In this document: positions 50,040 through 58,748 of the stretch, one piece after another
Numbering within the stretch: the first letter of the stretch is position 1
Layout of the letters: the number at the start of each line of letters is the position of its first letter
Source: Acrocarpospora corrugata
GTDB taxonomy: Bacteria > Actinomycetota > Actinomycetes > Streptosporangiales > Streptosporangiaceae
Reading direction: 5' to 3'
Assembly: GCF_009687845.1 (NCBI RefSeq)
Contig: NZ_BLAD01000082.1
Location: 1 to 64,000 of the forward strand
Length of the DNA stretch: 64,000 bases
The notes under the pieces: model-generated
The model's input: the letters and a program-made list of their open reading frames with translations, nothing else
The model's database searches: none
What the model was told of the DNA's origin: nothing
Made by a program: the position numbers and the translations under genes

Positions 50040-50284
50040 CTTTCTTGCCTGCTTTCTGGGTGGGGAATTTTGGAGCCTTGCTGCATGCTCCGCCGAGCAG
50101 TCGCTGGGTTCAGGCGTCACGAGTACGCCGAGCATGCTCATGGGAGCTCCAACTGATCGAAGCGGAGCGATGGCGGATGGTTCCCCGATGGGTGAAGGAT
50201 GGCTGGCATCCGCCACCTTTCCTATACGATCCGAGTGGGGGCGTCAACATCCCGCAGCGTTGCGACCGATGTCAACAGGTTCCC

Positions 50285-50308
50285 GAAGACGTAAGAGAAG
50301 ACGTAAGA
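50285..50308. repeat. Perfect 12-bp tandem repeat in the regulator leader
   Basis: GAAGACGTAAGA occurs twice without spacing. It lies in the divergent region upstream of the GntR start at 50326 and overlaps the probable 5' leader. It could be a pair of regulator half-sites, or a short duplication. Confidence 0.6.
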
Positions 50309-50325
50309 AAGGACCTCACGTCACG

Positions 50326-51069
50326 ATGGACGACGAAGCGATGATCGCGCGGCGCCGTGGGGCCATGACGGACGGAATGCCGCCGGGAAGATCCCGCGGC
50401 CGGCTTGCCGACGAGGTGTACGACACGCTGCTCGGACAGCTGATGTCGCTACGGATCGAGCCTGGCTCCCGCGTCACGATCGACGTCCTGGCGCGAGAGC
50501 TGGGGGTCTCGCAGACGCCGATCCGAGACGCTCTGAACCGCATGGAGGCCGAGGGCCTGGTCGTGCGTGTGCCCCATGCCGGCTATCGCATTCCCCCCCA
50601 AATCACCCGTGAACGATTCGAGGACATGCTTGAGATCCGCCTGCTCCTGGAGCCGGCAGCGGCGCGCAGATCCGCCGAACGCGCATCCTCCAAGCAGGTG
50701 GCCGGTCTGCGACGAATGCTGGAGGAGATGGCGGAGCTGGAGGGGGGCGACGGGCCCCTGGCCTATGGCGCCTTCGGGCTACGCGACGCCGCTTTTCACG
50801 ATCTCGTCGCCCTGAGCGCGGGGAACCAGGTCATCCGCGAAGCGCTCGCTCGCCTGCACACGCACGTGCACCTGTTCCGGCTTCACCACGACACCCAGGT
50901 CACTTACTTGGCCATGGCCGAGCACGAAGAAGTTCTGGCCGCGATCGCCGCGCGTGATCCCGAGGCCGCCGCCTACGCCATGCGCCGGCACATCCTGCTG
51001 TCCGGCGAGCGGTTCCGGCGATTGTTCGACGAGGCCAAGGGCGCGGACGGAATGGCGGTAAAGGCTTGA
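50326..51069 (+). CDS. GntR-family regulator, FadR type
   Basis: A 247-aa repressor/activator. A winged helix (LADEVYDTLLGQLMSLRIEP, LARELGVSQTPIRDALNRME) is followed by an all-helical FCD domain whose metal ligands are visible (FHDLVALSAG, HLFRLHHDTQ, EHEEVLAAI, MRRHILLSGE). FCD regulators respond to organic acids or sugar acids, which fits the operon it faces (transporter, semialdehyde and alcohol dehydrogenases). AAAGGACC is 13 nt before the ATG at 50326, so the next ATG at 50341 is also possible. Confidence 0.88.
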   Translation: MDDEAMIARRRGAMTDGMPPGRSRGRLADEVYDTLLGQLMSLRIEPGSRVTIDVLARELGVSQTPIRDALNRMEAEGLVVRVPHAGYRIPPQITRERFEDMLEIRLLLEPAAARRSAERASSKQVAGLRRMLEEMAELEGGDGPLAYGAFGLRDAAFHDLVALSAGNQVIREALARLHTHVHLFRLHHDTQVTYLAMAEHEEVLAAIAARDPEAAAYAMRRHILLSGERFRRLFDEAKGADGMAVKA

Positions 51070-51151
51070 CGGGGCGGGCTGGGCGGAGGAAGCTAACTCA
51101 ATCGGATCGGATTGGATCCACCTCACCCGCCCGAGATGCGAGGAGAAGTAG

Positions 51152-51721
51152 GTGCCCAGAGCGCTGCTTCTGACCGGCGACGCCGCCGAGGAGCTCGACA
51201 CCATGTATCCCTACTATCGCGTGCAGGAGGGCGGCTGGGATGTTGACGTCTCGTCACGGACGATGCGTGACGTTCAGCTGGTCATCCACGAGTTCGACCC
51301 CAACTCCGACGCCTACGTGGAGAAGAACGGCCGGAAGTTGCCGGTCGACGTGCCCTGGGCCGAGGTCGACGTCGAGCGCTATGACGCCCTCATCATCCCT
51401 GGGGGACGTGCCCCCGAGTGGATCCGGGTCGACGCCGACGTCAGGCGCATCACCGAGCACTTCTTCGCGCGCGACCTCCCGATCGCGCTGGTATGCCACG
51501 GCGCGCAGGTGCCGGCTGTGTACGGGCTGCTGAAGGGTCGAAAGACAGCGTGCTTCCCCCCCATCACCGGTGACATGGAGAACGCGGGCGCGACGGTCAT
51601 CGACGCTCCCGACGTCGTGGACGGCAACCTCGTCTCCTGCCGGGGGTGGCCGGACATGCCGCAATTCGGCAGGGCGATGATGGAGCTCTTCTCGAAGTCC
51701 GTCAACTCCGCATCGGCATGA
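51152..51721 (+). CDS. DJ-1/PfpI-family protein
   Basis: A 189-aa DJ-1/PfpI-fold protein. The nucleophile elbow with Cys is in LPIALVCHGAQVPAVYGLLK, preceded by YDALIIPGGRAPEWIRVDAD, whose acidic partner residues are typical of the family. Members act as glyoxalases, chaperones or amidases, and the sequence does not decide. The GTG at 51152 follows GAGGAG at about 7 nt. It is the second gene of a rightward cluster after the FadR-type regulator, with 82 bp between them. Confidence 0.85.
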   Translation: MPRALLLTGDAAEELDTMYPYYRVQEGGWDVDVSSRTMRDVQLVIHEFDPNSDAYVEKNGRKLPVDVPWAEVDVERYDALIIPGGRAPEWIRVDADVRRITEHFFARDLPIALVCHGAQVPAVYGLLKGRKTACFPPITGDMENAGATVIDAPDVVDGNLVSCRGWPDMPQFGRAMMELFSKSVNSASA

Positions 51722-51740
51722 GCACACCTGGCCCGTCCCG

Positions 51741-52562
51741 GTGACGGCACTTCGGACTGTCACAGTCGACGGCTCCCCCGTCCACGCCCTGGAGAGCGGC
51801 ACCGGGCCCGCGGTGCTGATGCTGCACGGCTCCGGGCCCGGTACGACCGGATCCGGCGCCTGGGCGACGACGGCACAGGCGCTGGGCACGTCCTGGCACC
51901 TGGTGGCCCCTGACCAGGCTGGATTCGGCCGGACACCGATCCCGGCGGGATCCAGGGGTGGGCTCCGGCTGTGGACGGAGCAGGCCGCGGGCCTGATGGA
52001 TGCTGTCGGTGTCGAGCGCTACGCCGTGGTGGGCCACTCCATGGGCGGTGCCGTGGCGCTGGCGTTGGCGGCCGCGCGTCCCCAGCAGGTCACCCGGGTC
52101 GTGGCGGTCTCGACGATGGGCGCCCCCGGGGCGCCGCTGTCCGCCGAGCTCGACGCGATCTGGGCCGCCCCCGCCGGCCCGCTCGGGGCACGAGACATGT
52201 TGAGTCGCCTCGTCCTCGACCAAGCGCTCGTGACCGAGTCGGCCGTCGCCGCCCGTGCAGCTGCGATGCAAGCGGGGGCGGCCGCATTCGCGTCGTTGTT
52301 CCCTCCACCTAGGGCACGTTGGGCCGACGACCTCACCCTCTCAGCGCAAACGCTGGCAGGGATCCGCGCGCCCGTGCTGCTCGTCCACGGCGCCGAGGAC
52401 CGAGTCACCCCGCTCGGGACGGCAGCCCTGCCCCTGCTCGATCACCTGGCCGATGTCCGTCTGCACGTGCTCGGCCGATGTGGGCACGTGCCGGCGCTCG
52501 AGCACCCGCACGACTTCAGGCGACTCCTGTCGTGCTTCCTCGGCCGGGAACGAGGTCACTAA
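51741..52562 (+). CDS. Alpha/beta hydrolase, MhpC-like
   Basis: A 273-aa hydrolase with a complete catalytic triad: nucleophile in VVGHSMGGAVALALAAARPQ, acid in LVHGAEDRVTPLG, and His in LGRCGHVPALEHP. The oxyanion region is MLHGSGPGTTGSGAW. The GSGPG and GHSMGG pattern fits C-C bond hydrolases and related esterases. It starts 19 bp after the DJ-1 gene and is probably cotranscribed with it. It may hydrolyse a substrate or intermediate of the neighbouring catabolic locus. It ends 75 bp before an IS. Confidence 0.85.
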   Translation: MTALRTVTVDGSPVHALESGTGPAVLMLHGSGPGTTGSGAWATTAQALGTSWHLVAPDQAGFGRTPIPAGSRGGLRLWTEQAAGLMDAVGVERYAVVGHSMGGAVALALAAARPQQVTRVVAVSTMGAPGAPLSAELDAIWAAPAGPLGARDMLSRLVLDQALVTESAVAARAAAMQAGAAAFASLFPPPRARWADDLTLSAQTLAGIRAPVLLVHGAEDRVTPLGTAALPLLDHLADVRLHVLGRCGHVPALEHPHDFRRLLSCFLGRERGH

Positions 52563-52636
52563 TTGCTGCGACAGGTCCGCAGCCCGTGCTCGAAGGCCGA
52601 CGCCGGCCAGTTCGCCGCTGATGCGCTGATACCCCC

Positions 52637-53880
52637 TGTAGGGCTCAAGAACTCGATTCGCTTCCAGCGCAGAGCCCATCGTCGGGTGGGGTGGACGGGT
52701 TGAGAGTTGCCGAGCGGCTGGTTCGGGTCGTCTGGGACCATGCTTTGTGATCTTGTCTATGGTGTACGCCGTCACCCGGCGCCTGATGTCTTTGCCCGTA
52801 CTGCTGTTGCGGCGCGACGCCTCCAAGGAGGCGGAGCTGCTGGTGCTTCGGCATCAGAACGCGGTCCTGCGCCGCCAGGTCCCACGCGTCCGGTATGAAC
52901 CAGCCGACCGCCTGTGGTTCGCGGCGCTCTCGCACCTGGTACCCCGCCCCAACTGGGAGAAGATCTTCCCGGTCACGCCGGCCACCCTGCTGGCCCGGCA
53001 CCGCAAACTCGTGACGAGGAAATGGGATTACAGCAGACATCGCCGTCCCGGCCGCCCGCCCACCGCGGCCGCGGTCAAGGCCCTCATCCTGCGCATGGCC
53101 GCGGAGAATCCGGGATGGGGCCACCGGCGCATTCATGGTGAACTGACCCGCCTCGGCCACAAGATCGCCGCTTCTACCGTCTGGAACGTCCTGAACCGGG
53201 CCGGGATCGATCCCGCCGCGCGCCGCAGCGGACCGACGTGGAAGCAGTTCCTGACCGCCCAGGCCGAGCACATTGTCGCCGTCGACTTCCTGCACGTGGA
53301 CACCGTCCACCTCAAACGCCTTTACGCCCTGGTCGTGCTGGAGCACGGCAGCCGCCGTACGCATCTGCTCGGCGTCACGGCAAACCCCACGGGCCAGTGG
53401 ACCGCCCAAGCCGCCCGCAACTTTCTCATGAACTCCGACATCGACGCGACGAACCTGAAGTTCCTGATCCGTGACCGTGCGGGCCAGTTCACCGGTGCCT
53501 TCGACGCGGTGTTCGCCGACGCCGGTCTCCGGGTCCTCAAGAGCCCAGCCCAGGCCCCGAAAGCGAACGCCCACTGCGAAAGGATCATCGGCACTCTACG
53601 CTGCGAGGTCTTCGACCGCATGCTCATCTTCAACGAGCACCATCTACGCCGGACACTCAACCGCTACCTAGAGCACTACAACACAGCCCGACCTCACCGC
53701 GGCATCGGGCAACTGTCCCCATCGCAAGCCGAAACCGGACCGCCAACCCCGATCGACCTGGCCAACCGCCGAGTCCATCGCAGAGCCATCCTCGGCGGCC
53801 TCATCAACGAGTACCAGATCGCCAGCTGACACCACCAAGACCCCGCAGGCCAGAGCCGAACCCTATTTCTGACCCCCACA
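52637..53880 (+). mobile_element. Intact IS481-like insertion sequence
   Basis: The ends are imperfect inverted repeats: left TGTAGGGCTCAAGAACTCG, right (reverse) TGTGGGGGTCAGAAATAGGG, agreeing at about two thirds of the first 25 positions. Both begin with TGT, as IS481 elements do. The element has 1,244 bp and one transposase gene. I see no obvious target duplication. The right end lies in the CDGSH gene and supplies its stop codon. Confidence 0.75.
52747..53829 (+). CDS. IS481-like transposase
   Basis: A 360-aa transposase. The N-terminal helices include EAELLVLRHQNAVLRRQVPR, the HTH region WGHRRIHGELTRLGHKIAAS, and the rve core shows DDE residues in HIVAVDFLHVDTVHLKRLYA, FLIRDRAGQFTGAFDAVF and AHCERIIGTLRCEVFDRML. 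The end, AILGGLINEYQIAS, is normal. It is open throughout. The left end of a relative survives at 394-428, so the family has been active here before. Confidence 0.88.
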   Translation: MILSMVYAVTRRLMSLPVLLLRRDASKEAELLVLRHQNAVLRRQVPRVRYEPADRLWFAALSHLVPRPNWEKIFPVTPATLLARHRKLVTRKWDYSRHRRPGRPPTAAAVKALILRMAAENPGWGHRRIHGELTRLGHKIAASTVWNVLNRAGIDPAARRSGPTWKQFLTAQAEHIVAVDFLHVDTVHLKRLYALVVLEHGSRRTHLLGVTANPTGQWTAQAARNFLMNSDIDATNLKFLIRDRAGQFTGAFDAVFADAGLRVLKSPAQAPKANAHCERIIGTLRCEVFDRMLIFNEHHLRRTLNRYLEHYNTARPHRGIGQLSPSQAETGPPTPIDLANRRVHRRAILGGLINEYQIAS

Positions 53881-54135
53881 GGCTTGGTCGCTCTCCCCGG
53901 CCTCGGCGGCCGGGAGGCGGGTGCGGCGGCGGTGGCTGGTGTCGCAGAACGGATACGTCCGGCTGCGCCGGCACGCGCACAGGGCCACCAGGAACCGGTC
54001 GGACCTGGCGACCGAGCCGTCGTCCAGCGTGACCTCGACCGGCCCTTCGACCAGCACCGGTCCGCCGGGCACAATCGTGACCCGGCGGGCCTCAGGCGGC
54101 GTGCCGTCTCGCGGCGGTGTCGGATTTGTCGGCAC
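53863..54135 (-). CDS. CDGSH iron-sulfur protein, C-terminus altered by an IS
   Basis: A 90-aa protein with a CDGSH-type motif, CACRRSRTYPFCDTSHRRR, whose three Cys and one His can hold a [2Fe-2S] cluster. The family works in iron or redox handling. The last residues (after ESDQ) are read through the right end of the IS481-like element, which also provides the stop at 53863; the natural tail is lost or altered, though the cluster motif is complete. The start at 54135 overlaps the methyltransferase gene by 44 bases. It is the last gene of a four-gene operon. Confidence 0.8.
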   Translation of the reverse strand: MPTNPTPPRDGTPPEARRVTIVPGGPVLVEGPVEVTLDDGSVARSDRFLVALCACRRSRTYPFCDTSHRRRTRLPAAEAGESDQACGGQK

Positions 54136-54772
54136 GGATGACCACCAGTTCCTCGTCGTTGTGTCCCGGACCCAGCAGCCCCTGGACCTGAAGGGCTTCT
54201 TTTCGCGCTCGCATGACCGGCCCGAAGTGCTCGCGCCGCCTGGCGACCACGCACGCGTTGAGCCCCGCCTCGCGCAGCCGGCACAGTGACGCTTCGACGC
54301 CGCTGAGCGCCGAATGCACCATCAGCAGCGACCCGCCGTCGGCCAGGTGCGCGGGCGCGAGGGAGCAGACCCGGTCGAGGATCCCGCGCCCGTCCAGCCC
54401 CGCGTTCCAGGCCCGTGCCCTGCTGTGGGCGGAGGGCGGGGCGGCGTCGCCCGGTACGTAGGGCGGGTTGGTCACGATGAGGTCGAACACCTGCCCGCCC
54501 AGCGGGGTGAACAGGTCGCCGTGGACCACCCGTACGCCCAGCCCTCTGATCAGTGTGTTGAACCTGGCGGCCAGCACCGCGCGCAGCGACCGGTCGACGG
54601 CGGTTACTCGCACACCGGCCCGGCGGGCGGCGACCACGGCCATCGCGCCGGTCCCCGTGCCCACGTCGAGCACCTCGGCCCCCGGCCGGAGTTCGATCAG
54701 TCCGAACGCGGCTGCCAGCAGCGCCGTGTCGCTCTGCGGCCGGTACACACCCGGCGGTCTCAGCAGGAACAT
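54092..54772 (-). CDS. HemK2/MTQ2-like class I methyltransferase
   Basis: A 226-aa SAM-dependent methyltransferase. Motif I is VLDVGTGTGAMAVVAARRAG, the acidic loop VTAVDRSLRAVLAARFN, and the catalytic motif FDLIVTNPPYVPG. The NPPY motif is that of N-methyltransferases acting on Gln, Asn or adenine, and the overall shape follows the HemK2/MTQ2 protein methyltransferase group. The start at 54772 lies 9 bp after the stop of the iron-enzyme gene. The target in this operon is unknown; release factor is unlikely, because prmC normally lies elsewhere. Confidence 0.82.
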   Translation of the reverse strand: MFLLRPPGVYRPQSDTALLAAAFGLIELRPGAEVLDVGTGTGAMAVVAARRAGVRVTAVDRSLRAVLAARFNTLIRGLGVRVVHGDLFTPLGGQVFDLIVTNPPYVPGDAAPPSAHSRARAWNAGLDGRGILDRVCSLAPAHLADGGSLLMVHSALSGVEASLCRLREAGLNACVVARRREHFGPVMRARKEALQVQGLLGPGHNDEELVVIRADKSDTAARRHAA

Positions 54773-54780
54773 CCCGCCCC

Positions 54781-55752
54781 CTATCGCGAATCGGACATCG
54801 GAGCCAGCAGGGAGCTACGGCCGGACCGCCAGCGGCCGAGCACGAAGTCGCCGAACCGGCCCTCCAGCCAGTCCGTCGCTCGCACGCCGAAGACGACGTC
54901 GGCCGCCAGGCCGGGCTCCCGCTGCAGCAGGTCGCCGATGACATCACGCCGTAGCACCTGCTCGTGTACGGCGTCGGCTTCGATGTGCTCGGTGTAGAAC
55001 AGCGGGTCGACGCCGAGCCGGGTCAGTCCCTGGGCCAACCGCCTGGCGCTGGGCGCGGTGGTGATCTCGGCCGCGGCGAAGTGCCCGACCAGGGCCCCGC
55101 GCAGGCGGCGATGCAGGCCGAACAGCGACATCATGTTCACGACCGCGAGCATCTCGGCGGGCGCCACCTCCAGGTATGCCCCATAGGAGGAGTCGAGCGC
55201 GAGTTCGTCCATCAGGTCGGCGAACAGCCGGGAGTGCATGCGCTCGGCCCGCCCGCCGCCGAACTCGTCGAACTCCACCGCCACCAGCGCGGCCTTGGCC
55301 CTGCCCTGCAATCGGGGGATGACCCAGGCGTGCGGGTCGGCCTCCTTGAGGTGGTAGATCGACCGGTGCACGACGTACTCGCGTAGCTGCCACAGCTCAC
55401 CGTCGTCACGCAGATGGTGTGAGATCCCCGTCGCTTCGACCGGCTCGACCAGCAGCTCCTCCAGCACCCCGCTCACCTCGTCGCAGCCGGTCACCCCGCC
55501 CCGCAGCGCCGCCAGGAACAGCCGCTCCAGCTCGCCCCGTGTCGCCAGCAGCCCGGGATCCCATTCCCACTCGCCGCTGACACCGTCGAACCCGCGATAG
55601 TGCAGCTCGTAGCAGAGATACAGGGCGAGCTGCAGGTCCTCCCCGAGCGGATCGGCCCCGGCCACCCGAGGCGGCGGCTGCCGGAGCGTCAGCGCCGAGA
55701 TCACCCCGGCCGACAGCGGTCCGCGCGCGGGCGGCAGTTTCGGTTCGTTCAT
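54781..55752 (-). CDS. Iron-containing redox enzyme, haem-oxygenase-like fold
   Basis: A 323-aa protein of the haem-oxygenase-like diiron (HDO/HOX) type. After LALYLCYELHYRGFDGVSGE it has LKEADPHAWVIPRLQGRAKA and VAVEFDEFGGGRAERMHSRL, and later YTEHIEADAVHEQVLRRDVI. The Glu and His residues in these segments are the likely metal ligands. Known relatives oxidise or cleave amino-acid- and fatty-acid-derived substrates with O2. Its start overlaps the YbdK-like gene by four bases, so the ligase and the oxidase are coupled. Confidence 0.8.
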   Translation of the reverse strand: MNEPKLPPARGPLSAGVISALTLRQPPPRVAGADPLGEDLQLALYLCYELHYRGFDGVSGEWEWDPGLLATRGELERLFLAALRGGVTGCDEVSGVLEELLVEPVEATGISHHLRDDGELWQLREYVVHRSIYHLKEADPHAWVIPRLQGRAKAALVAVEFDEFGGGRAERMHSRLFADLMDELALDSSYGAYLEVAPAEMLAVVNMMSLFGLHRRLRGALVGHFAAAEITTAPSARRLAQGLTRLGVDPLFYTEHIEADAVHEQVLRRDVIGDLLQREPGLAADVVFGVRATDWLEGRFGDFVLGRWRSGRSSLLAPMSDSR

Positions 55753-56873
55753 GCGCTCTTCCTGTACGTCGGGTGCGGCTGTTCCCGCACGGTCTGGTCG
55801 CGCAGCATCTCCAGCACGGCCTCCGGCCCTCCCGCGGCGGCGCGGCGCTGCCGTACGGCACCCGTGCCCGCGCGTCGTACCCAGGCCACCGACTCCTCGA
55901 CCTCGGCCAGGTCGCCGCTGTCGGCCAAGGCGTCCCGCACGTGCGCCAGGAGCCGGTCGAGAATCCGAGCGGCGGGCACGGTGCGCGCCTCGACCACGTC
56001 GACGCCGGGCCCGTCGAGCCCGTGACGGGCCGCGTTCCACACCGCCGCCGCGCAAATCTGGTCGTCCACTCTGGGTGCCTCCCGCCCTTCGGCCAGCGCG
56101 GCTTCGGCCGTACCGACCAGGGCCCTGGTCAGCGCCGCCTGCAGTACGGCCTCGTCGGCGGTGCCGGCCGCGTCGGCCGCGCGCACCTCCACAGTCGGTA
56201 ACCCGACGCCCGGTCTGGCCAGCCAGAACGACATCGCCTCGTCCACCAGCACGCCGCAGTCGACCAGCCGGTCCACCTGCCGCTCATAGGCGGATGCCGA
56301 GTCGAACCACGGCGGCACCCCGGAGCCGGGGAAGCGTGACTGCTGCACCATCCGCCAGCTCGCGTACCCCGAGTCACGTCCACGATCGAACGGCGAGTTG
56401 GCCGACAGCGCCAGCAGCGTGGGCAGCCAGGGACGCAGGTGATTCATCATGGCTACCGCCGTCTCGCGATCGGCGACGCCGACGTGCACGTGGCACCCGC
56501 AGCTCTGATAGTCGGCGATCACACCCCTGTACAGATTTCCGATACGCGCGAACCGCTCGCCCTCCGACAGCACGGGTACGGCCTTCGCCAGCACCGGAGT
56601 GCCCACCGACACCAGGTCCAGCCCCTCGGCCCGCGCCGCCTCCGCCAGCAGCACCCGGGCCCCGTGCAACTGGGCGCGCAGGTCGGCGAGCGTCGCGCAG
56701 ACCCCGGTGGCCGCTTCGACCTGCGTCTGGAACAACTCCTGGTGCAGGCTGCCGCCGCTGCCCCGTCCAGGATGCCCGCCGACCGCCGCAAGGACCTTGC
56801 CCGCCAGCGCGACCGGCTCTCCTGAGGCGGCCAGCAGCAGGAACTCCTCTTCCACTCCTACGGTCTTCGCCAT
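55749..56873 (-). CDS. YbdK-like carboxylate-amine ligase (GCS2 family)
   Basis: A 374-aa glutamate-cysteine-ligase-2-family enzyme. It starts MAKTVGVEEEFLLLAASGEP behind a strong GGGAGGTAAG site, which excludes the longer frame to 57023. Other landmarks are LYRGVIADYQSCGCHVHVGV and ALSANSPFDRGRDSGYASWR. The family forms amide bonds between a carboxylate and an amine with ATP; E. coli YbdK has weak gamma-glutamylcysteine activity. As the first gene of an operon with an iron oxidase, methyltransferase and CDGSH protein, it may make the substrate they modify. Confidence 0.85.
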   Translation of the reverse strand: MAKTVGVEEEFLLLAASGEPVALAGKVLAAVGGHPGRGSGGSLHQELFQTQVEAATGVCATLADLRAQLHGARVLLAEAARAEGLDLVSVGTPVLAKAVPVLSEGERFARIGNLYRGVIADYQSCGCHVHVGVADRETAVAMMNHLRPWLPTLLALSANSPFDRGRDSGYASWRMVQQSRFPGSGVPPWFDSASAYERQVDRLVDCGVLVDEAMSFWLARPGVGLPTVEVRAADAAGTADEAVLQAALTRALVGTAEAALAEGREAPRVDDQICAAAVWNAARHGLDGPGVDVVEARTVPAARILDRLLAHVRDALADSGDLAEVEESVAWVRRAGTGAVRQRRAAAGGPEAVLEMLRDQTVREQPHPTYRKSA

Positions 56874-57178
56874 CTTACCTCCCGGGCAGCGCCGCAGGAG
56901 ATGGCCTGGAGGCCCCTGAGCTGCGGCGCAGTGCTTAAGCCCTACCCAGTTGGCGCCCATCATGCCTGGAGCGGGCCAGAGCGACAATGCCCACCAGGGC
57001 GGCAAGCCGAATTTACCCATCAACTTGCTCGCTAGTTCCCTGCGGGCGGTGGGCGGCCACGCTCACGCGCCAAGGCCTGCCCATCCATGACTTCACAGCA
57101 GGTCAAGGCTCAAACGACCTGTTAAGAATACGGGCGTTCGGGTATATGGCGAACTATGTAGACATGAAAGGGGCAAAT
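56874..57178. other. Divergent intergenic region
   Basis: It separates the leftward YbdK operon from rightward small membrane-protein genes, so it should hold both promoters. AT-rich sequence occurs near 57120-57175. I see no gene or clear operator. Confidence 0.35.
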
Positions 57179-57478
57179 GTGATTCGCATGCTGAAAAAGA
57201 TCGGGGTGCGTTCCGAGATGATGTACGCCGCCGGAGTCGCGTCCATCGGCTTGACCTTCGCATCGTGGGTGGCGTCCTACTTCGGCGAGCGCGCGGGTAC
57301 GGATCGGGCTGACCGGTGGGGCCTGTTCATCGGTGAATGGGCGCCGACGTTCTTCGCGATAGGTATCGCACTCCGTCTCGAGGAGACTCAGCCAAGCCCG
57401 CAGGATCTGGAAGCGCCCGCACGCGAGGAGCGGGCGGAGGCGTACCGGGGCGCGGAGATGCGCAACCCGGTGCGATGA
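57179..57478 (+). CDS. Small two-segment membrane protein A
   Basis: About 99 aa from GTG at 57179 (VIRMLKKIGVRSEMMYAAGV), with AAAGGGG 5 nt upstream; ATG at 57146 is an alternative. Hydrophobic segments are MMYAAGVASIGLTFASWVAS and LFIGEWAPTFFAIGIALRL, followed by an acidic tail (QPSPQDLEAPAREERAEAYR). I recognise no named family. Similar short proteins are common next to each other in actinomycetes. It is followed after 56 bp by a second small membrane protein. Confidence 0.55.
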   Translation: MIRMLKKIGVRSEMMYAAGVASIGLTFASWVASYFGERAGTDRADRWGLFIGEWAPTFFAIGIALRLEETQPSPQDLEAPAREERAEAYRGAEMRNPVR

Positions 57479-57534
57479 GTGGAGCGCCTCATCGGACCAT
57501 TCCGACTCTTGCGCAAGAGACCAAGGGAGACATC

Positions 57535-57822
57535 ATGCATGAACCTACACCGAGCCGCGCAACCGATCCCTCGTCGGTCGGGGCCCAGATCAGGGACACC
57601 ATGGAAAGGAAATCGGCATACAGGACGAGCGAGTTCATGCTTTACGTCGCGGCGGTTATCGCGGTGGTGATCACTGCTCTAGTGGTCGGCGATGACGACG
57701 GTAGCGGGCCTGGCGTTGATCCCTTCGGGGCAACTCTCGCCCTCGGATACATCACCATACTCACCATCGGCTACATGCTGGCCCGTGGCCTGGCCAAGGC
57801 CGGGACCCGGCGTGAACGTTAG
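57535..57822 (+). CDS. Small two-segment membrane protein B
   Basis: A 95-aa protein (MHEPTPSRATDPSSVGAQIR), with GGGAG 6 nt before the ATG. Hydrophobic segments are FMLYVAAVIAVVITALVVGD and FGATLALGYITILTIGYMLA, with a short acidic Gly-rich loop between them. The N-terminal 30 residues are polar. No family is recognised. It is probably cotranscribed with membrane protein A. The 200 bp downstream to 58020 hold no gene I can support. Confidence 0.6.
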   Translation: MHEPTPSRATDPSSVGAQIRDTMERKSAYRTSEFMLYVAAVIAVVITALVVGDDDGSGPGVDPFGATLALGYITILTIGYMLARGLAKAGTRRER

Positions 57823-58020
57823 CCGAAGGAGAAACAGCACGTGACCTGCGTTGCTCCACGTGAGGGAGCTACCACAGGTCCAGGTCCTTCCCCGGCTCCG
57901 TTCTGGGCAAGGGCTCAGCAGAGACGAGCTTCCTGACCTGCCTCGAACAGAAGCCCAGGCTCCACCAGAGCTCCTAGGGGCCGGGAAGCGCGAGGTGGTG
58001 ACCCGCGAGTACTACTGGAG

Positions 58021-58620
58021 TTAGCCCTGGTCGTCACCGTGGCTTGGCGACGCCGTCGAAGGCGCCGGCCGAGTGGTACCGCTCTTGCCTCTGATCCGGG
58101 AACCGCTGGTCAGCCCAGAGGGCTTACGGGCGTTGAGGCGTTTCAACGTGTAGGCGAGAGTCGCACCGTAGACGACGTGGCTGACCGCCATGACCCACTG
58201 GCGGCCCCGATAGTCGCGGGATATCGGTGGCAGGATGCCGAGCGAGGGCACCCAGCCTCCATAGCTGGACAGCCAGATCGCCAGCCCGTATGCCGTGCCG
58301 ATCGGCGCGGACGTCCGGTAGCCCCGGGCCACCGCGGCGAACGCGCTGCCGGCCACGGCGCCGAAGCCGAAGTGAGACAGGAAACTGAGCACGTTCTCGC
58401 CCGGCTTGGGACGATGTGCCGGTCCCGGCATCAGGGCGCGGGTGATGTGTTTGGGCGGATGCTCTTCCATAACACCGAACCGGCGACCGGCCAGCATGAC
58501 AACGCTCATGGCCGCGGTGGCTAGCACGCCACCGACGGCTCCGGCGCCCAGTTCCTTCTTTATGACGACTCCCTTGCGGATGTGGCCTGGTGCAAAACCC
58601 TGTCCTCGAATTGAGCACAA
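58021..58620 (-). CDS. DUF1440/DUF6789-like membrane protein
   Basis: A membrane protein of up to 199 aa. Hydrophobic segments are AGAVGGVLATAAMSVVMLAG, HFGFGAVAGSAFAAVARGY, GTAYGLAIWLSSYGGWVPSL and a last one around WVMAVSHVVYGATLAYTLKR. The pattern of Gly-rich helices and the EEHPPKHITRALMPG segment resembles the DUF1440/DUF6789 group, of unknown function. The first in-frame ATG is at 58620; a good GGGAG lies further inside, before ATA at about 58560, so the true start is uncertain. The C-terminus is basic and Ser-rich. Confidence 0.6.
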   Translation of the reverse strand: MCSIRGQGFAPGHIRKGVVIKKELGAGAVGGVLATAAMSVVMLAGRRFGVMEEHPPKHITRALMPGPAHRPKPGENVLSFLSHFGFGAVAGSAFAAVARGYRTSAPIGTAYGLAIWLSSYGGWVPSLGILPPISRDYRGRQWVMAVSHVVYGATLAYTLKRLNARKPSGLTSGSRIRGKSGTTRPAPSTASPSHGDDQG

Positions 58621-58748
58621 GATCTCGGACCAAGTCGAAGAGGTATGGTCCTGGAACGACCGTCATACCCGCTTGGAGCTGGGCAAACGCGTCAGGGCCG
58701 GAGCAGTTTCAGCTCCGCTAGATGGGCATGTGGGCCGCCAGCGCCAGC

